This document shows, piece by piece, positions 13,981-16,839 of a DNA stretch of 16,839 bases. The translations under genes and the position numbers were made by a program. This DNA comes from Chloroflexota bacterium. Lineage in GTDB: Bacteria > Chloroflexota > Limnocylindria > Limnocylindrales > CSP1-4. The notes beneath the pieces are model-generated. The model was not told where the DNA came from. It did not search any database and saw only the letters and a list, made by a program, of their open reading frames with translations. The DNA lies in assembly GCA_021786915.1 (NCBI GenBank), contig JAJYMP010000482.1, forward strand, positions 1-16,839, written 5' to 3'. Every line of letters begins with the position of its first letter. Positions within the stretch are counted from its first letter, which is position 1.

Positions 13981-16839
13981 ATGGACCGAATCCTGCTGCT
14001 CGACGGCAACGGCCTGATCTACCGCGGCTACTTCGCGCTCATCGACCAGCCGCTGACCACGTCGCGCGGCGAGCTGGTCACCGCCGTCTTCGGCTTCACC
14101 AACATCGTCCTGCGCTCGATCCAGGACGCGAAGCCGGACCGCTGGGCGGTCGCGTTCGACCTCCCCAGACCCACGTTCCGCCACGACCGCTACGCCGAGT
14201 ACAAGGCCACCCGCACCCGGATGCCCGACGACATGCGCGACCAGATCCCCAGGGTTCGCGACGTCGTGGCGGCTCTCGGCATCCCGGTCTACGAGCGCGA
14301 GGGCTTCGAGGCCGACGACGTCATCGCCACGCTCACCGGCCAGGCGATCGCCCACGGCGACGAGGTGACGATACTCACCGGCGACCTGGACATGCTCCAG
14401 CTCGTGGATGAGCACACCCGGCTGATGGTCTCGCTGCGCGGCGGCGCGTCGAACAGCGTGACCTACGACCTGGCGCGGATCGAGGAGCGCTGGGGCCTCC
14501 GCCCGGACCAGATGCTCGACTACAAGTCGCTCAAGGGCGACCCCAGCGACAACATTCCCGGGATCCCGGGCGTGGGCGAGAAGACGGCCGCGAAGCTGGT
14601 CGCAACCTGGGGGACGCTCGACAACCTGTTCGCGAACCTCGACCAGGTGGCGCCCGTCAAGCTCCAGCCGCTGCTCGCGGATCACCGCGACACCGTCCTC
14701 GAGAGCCGCGAGCTGATGCGCCTCGTCCGCGACGTGGACGTGGTGCTCGACCCCGATCGAGGGCGTTTGGGCGAGTACGACCGCGAGGCCGTCGTGCGGC
14801 TGTTCCGCGAGCTGGAGTTCCGGACGCTGATCGACCGATTGCCGCCGCTGCTCGGCGAGCGGCCGGAGGACGCGGCGGCTCGGCTGCGCGAGGCGAGGGA
14901 GGGCGCCCCGGCGGCGACCTCGGCCAACGCACGGAGCGGCAATGCGGCCGGTCCAGCAGGACGCGCCCCGGACGCGGGCGGACTGCAGCTGTCGCTCGAC
15001 TTCGACTCGTTCTCCACGGGCGGCGCCCACGCGGGCGGCGTCATCGCGACCACCTCGCCTGCCGTCGAGGCCCGGGCGGAGGCGCTCGCGGCCGCCTCGG
15101 GCGACCTGCCGGGGGCGCTGGCGGCGGCGATCATGGACCCGGGGCGGATCGGCGTGGTGGGGGAGGACGGGGTCGCGGCGCTGGAGCTGTGGCTGCGCGG
15201 CCTGCCGTCGGTGGGCGTCGCGCTGGTCACCGACGATCCGCGACCGCTGGCGGGGATCCCGCTTGCGCTCGCGGTGGCGGGCGAGGACGGCCGGGTGGTC
15301 GCGGCGGACGGGCCCGAGGCGTCGACCGCGCTTCGGCGGCTCGTGGAGGCGCTCGCCATTCCGCTGGTCGGTCACGAGGTGAAGCCCGTGCTCACGGCCC
15401 GCTTCGGCGAGGACCGGGAAGCACCCGCCACGCCGATCGGGTTCGACACGCAGATCGCCGCCTACCTCGTGAACGCGGCGCTCCGGGCGCAGAGGATCGC
15501 CGACGTCGTGGCCGAGCGGCTCGACCTCGTCCTGCCGCCCGCCGCCGCCGGCCTGCCGCCCACGGCGGTCGCGGGCCTCGAGGCGCTGGCAGCGCTCGCG
15601 GTCCAGCCGAGCCTCGAGCTTGCCCTCCGCGACGAGGGCGCCGAGCGGCTGTTCGCCGAGATCGAGCTGCCGCTGATCCCGATCCTCGCCCGCATGGAGG
15701 CCGTGGGCGTCGCGCTCGACCGCGAGGCGCTGGGGACCCTCGAGCGCGAGTTCGCAGCCGAGATCGAGCGGCTGGAGGCCGAGATCTACGCGGCGGTCGG
15801 CCACCAGTTCACGATCGGGTCGCCCAAGCAGCTCGGAGAGATCCTGTTCGAGGAGCTGCACCTGCCGAAGGGCCGCAAGACCAAGACCGGCTACTCGACC
15901 GACGCGACGGTGCTCGAGGAGCTGCGCGGGGTCCACCCGGTCATCGCGCCGATCCTCGACTGGCGCATCTACACCAAGCTCCGCTCCACCTACGTCGAGG
16001 CGCTGCCGAACCTCATCGGCCCGGACGGGCGGCTGCACACGCTGTTCAACCAGGCGGTGGCGGCGACGGGACGCCTGTCCTCGTCCGACCCGAACCTCCA
16101 GAACATCCCGATCCGGACGCCGCTGGGCCGTCGCATCCGCCACGCCTTCGTCGCCGGCTCGCCCGAGACGACGCTCGTCGCTGCCGACTACAGCCAGATC
16201 GAGCTGCGGATCATCGCGCACGTGTCCGGCGATCCCCATCTCGCCGAGGCCTTCGCGCGCGAGGCCGACATCCACCGCGAGACCGCGGCCCGCGTGCTCC
16301 ACCTCGATCCCGCCGAGGTAACCGCGGACCAGCGCTCGATGGCCAAGATGGTCAACTTCGGCCTCGCCTACGGGATGAGCGATTTCGGGCTGTCGTCGCG
16401 GGCAGGGATCTCGCGCGAGGATGCGCAGGCGTTCATCAAGAGCTACTTCGACGCGTACAACGGCATCAGCCGCTACATGCTCCACATCCGGGAGACGGCG
16501 AAGGACCTGGGCTACGTGTCGACGCTGCTCGGGCGGCGGCGGCGGATCCCGGAGCTGTCATCGTCGAACGGAGCGCTGCGCGCGGCAGGCGAGCGCATGG
16601 CGATCAACATGCCGATCCAGGGCACGGCCGCCGACATCGTCAAGATCGCGATGATCCGCGCCGACCGGGCGCTGCGCGAGGGCGGGTTCCGCGCGCGGCT
16701 GCTGCTCTCGGTCCACGATGAGCTCCTGATCGAGGCGCCGCGCGACGAGGTGGACCGCCTCGTCCCGGTCCTGCGCGAGGCGATGGAGGGCGCGCTGCCG
16801 CTCTCGGTGGCGCTCACGGTCGAGGTCAAGACCGGCGAC
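13981..16839 (+). CDS. polA: DNA polymerase I (3' end cut by window edge)
   Basis: 953 residues are visible from ATG 13981; the frame is open to the last base and stops at VKTGD, so only the final residues are missing. The 5' nuclease (1-290) has D8, EADDV (E110, D112, D113), GDLD (D135, D137) and GDPSDNIPG (D187, D190), plus a helix-hairpin-helix GIPGVGEKTAAKL. Residues about 330-530 occupy the place of the 3'-5' exonuclease, but the DxE active-site motif is absent, so proofreading is probably lost, as in Taq polymerase. The polymerase has motif A DYSQIELR (D736, E741), motif B RSMAKMVNFGLAYG (R785, K789, F793, Y797) and motif C VHDE (D913, E914). It acts in Okazaki fragment maturation and repair. 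F793 in the O-helix predicts discrimination against dideoxynucleotides. Confidence 0.97.
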   Translation, partial: MDRILLLDGNGLIYRGYFALIDQPLTTSRGELVTAVFGFTNIVLRSIQDAKPDRWAVAFDLPRPTFRHDRYAEYKATRTRMPDDMRDQIPRVRDVVAALGIPVYEREGFEADDVIATLTGQAIAHGDEVTILTGDLDMLQLVDEHTRLMVSLRGGASNSVTYDLARIEERWGLRPDQMLDYKSLKGDPSDNIPGIPGVGEKTAAKLVATWGTLDNLFANLDQVAPVKLQPLLADHRDTVLESRELMRLVRDVDVVLDPDRGRLGEYDREAVVRLFRELEFRTLIDRLPPLLGERPEDAAARLREAREGAPAATSANARSGNAAGPAGRAPDAGGLQLSLDFDSFSTGGAHAGGVIATTSPAVEARAEALAAASGDLPGALAAAIMDPGRIGVVGEDGVAALELWLRGLPSVGVALVTDDPRPLAGIPLALAVAGEDGRVVAADGPEASTALRRLVEALAIPLVGHEVKPVLTARFGEDREAPATPIGFDTQIAAYLVNAALRAQRIADVVAERLDLVLPPAAAGLPPTAVAGLEALAALAVQPSLELALRDEGAERLFAEIELPLIPILARMEAVGVALDREALGTLEREFAAEIERLEAEIYAAVGHQFTIGSPKQLGEILFEELHLPKGRKTKTGYSTDATVLEELRGVHPVIAPILDWRIYTKLRSTYVEALPNLIGPDGRLHTLFNQAVAATGRLSSSDPNLQNIPIRTPLGRRIRHAFVAGSPETTLVAADYSQIELRIIAHVSGDPHLAEAFAREADIHRETAARVLHLDPAEVTADQRSMAKMVNFGLAYGMSDFGLSSRAGISREDAQAFIKSYFDAYNGISRYMLHIRETAKDLGYVSTLLGRRRRIPELSSSNGALRAAGERMAINMPIQGTAADIVKIAMIRADRALREGGFRARLLLSVHDELLIEAPRDEVDRLVPVLREAMEGALPLSVALTVEVKTGD

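Noticed and set aside
13771..16485. Long 904-residue open frame antisense to polA
   Set aside because: It mirrors the polA codons; polA carries all catalytic motifs, and the antisense protein is Arg/Asp/Val-rich with no domain. High GC leaves such frames open.
15189..16721. 510-residue plus-strand frame inside polA
   Set aside because: It is a shifted frame of polA, Arg/Gly/Pro-rich, with no start signal. The polA frame continues unbroken through the whole span.

Overview
The window is a high-GC bacterial chromosome segment with tightly packed genes and no phage, IS or CRISPR signature. The DnaE C-terminus type, the PolA type, small lipoproteins with Pro/Ser/Thr-rich spacers and recurrent TANNNT -10 boxes without -35 boxes would fit a high-GC Chloroflexota (Limnocylindria-like). 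Actinomycetota are possible; the assignment is inference from gene style only.

Layout, left to right. 1-888 (+) is the 3' end of dnaE (DNA polymerase III alpha), with a very Gly/Pro-rich linker. 892-1839 (-) is a TerB-like plus YCII-like fusion protein. 1988-2458 (-) is a small secreted protein. 2579-3727 (-) is an unusual J-domain / transmembrane / Mrr-nuclease protein. Divergent to it is a translationally coupled pair of unknown proteins (3869-4306 and 4306-4545, +). A roughly 600-base stretch without a credible gene follows, rich in perfect inverted repeats. Then comes a lipoprotein built from two copies of one Cys-pair repeat (5147-6136, +). A tRNA-Leu(CAA) gene (-) has a second, truncated tRNA-Leu 5' half lying between it and its likely promoter. 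Two membrane proteins (6484-7200 and 7209-8171, -) form a pair.

The right half is mainly regulatory and housekeeping. An ECF sigma factor and its coupled zinc-type anti-sigma factor (8398-9935, +) are preceded by an ECF-like GGGAAC-N17-CGTC site, suggesting autoregulation. A three-gene operon on the minus strand (12365 down to 9945) encodes a small His-rich membrane protein, an OmpR-type response regulator and a histidine kinase with almost no extracytoplasmic domain. 6-phosphofructokinase (12502-13626, -) and DNA polymerase I (13981 to the window end, +) are divergent, and both look leaderless. The 354 bases between them carry a perfect 16-bp inverted repeat that bounds a 140-bp segment.

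Most promising for follow-up: the J-domain/TM/Mrr protein with its divergent unknown gene pair; the duplicated lipoprotein and the hairpin-rich region before it; the tRNA-Leu half-gene; the 140-bp inverted-repeat element; and the hybrid active site of the phosphofructokinase. No convincing complete new system is proven by sequence alone.
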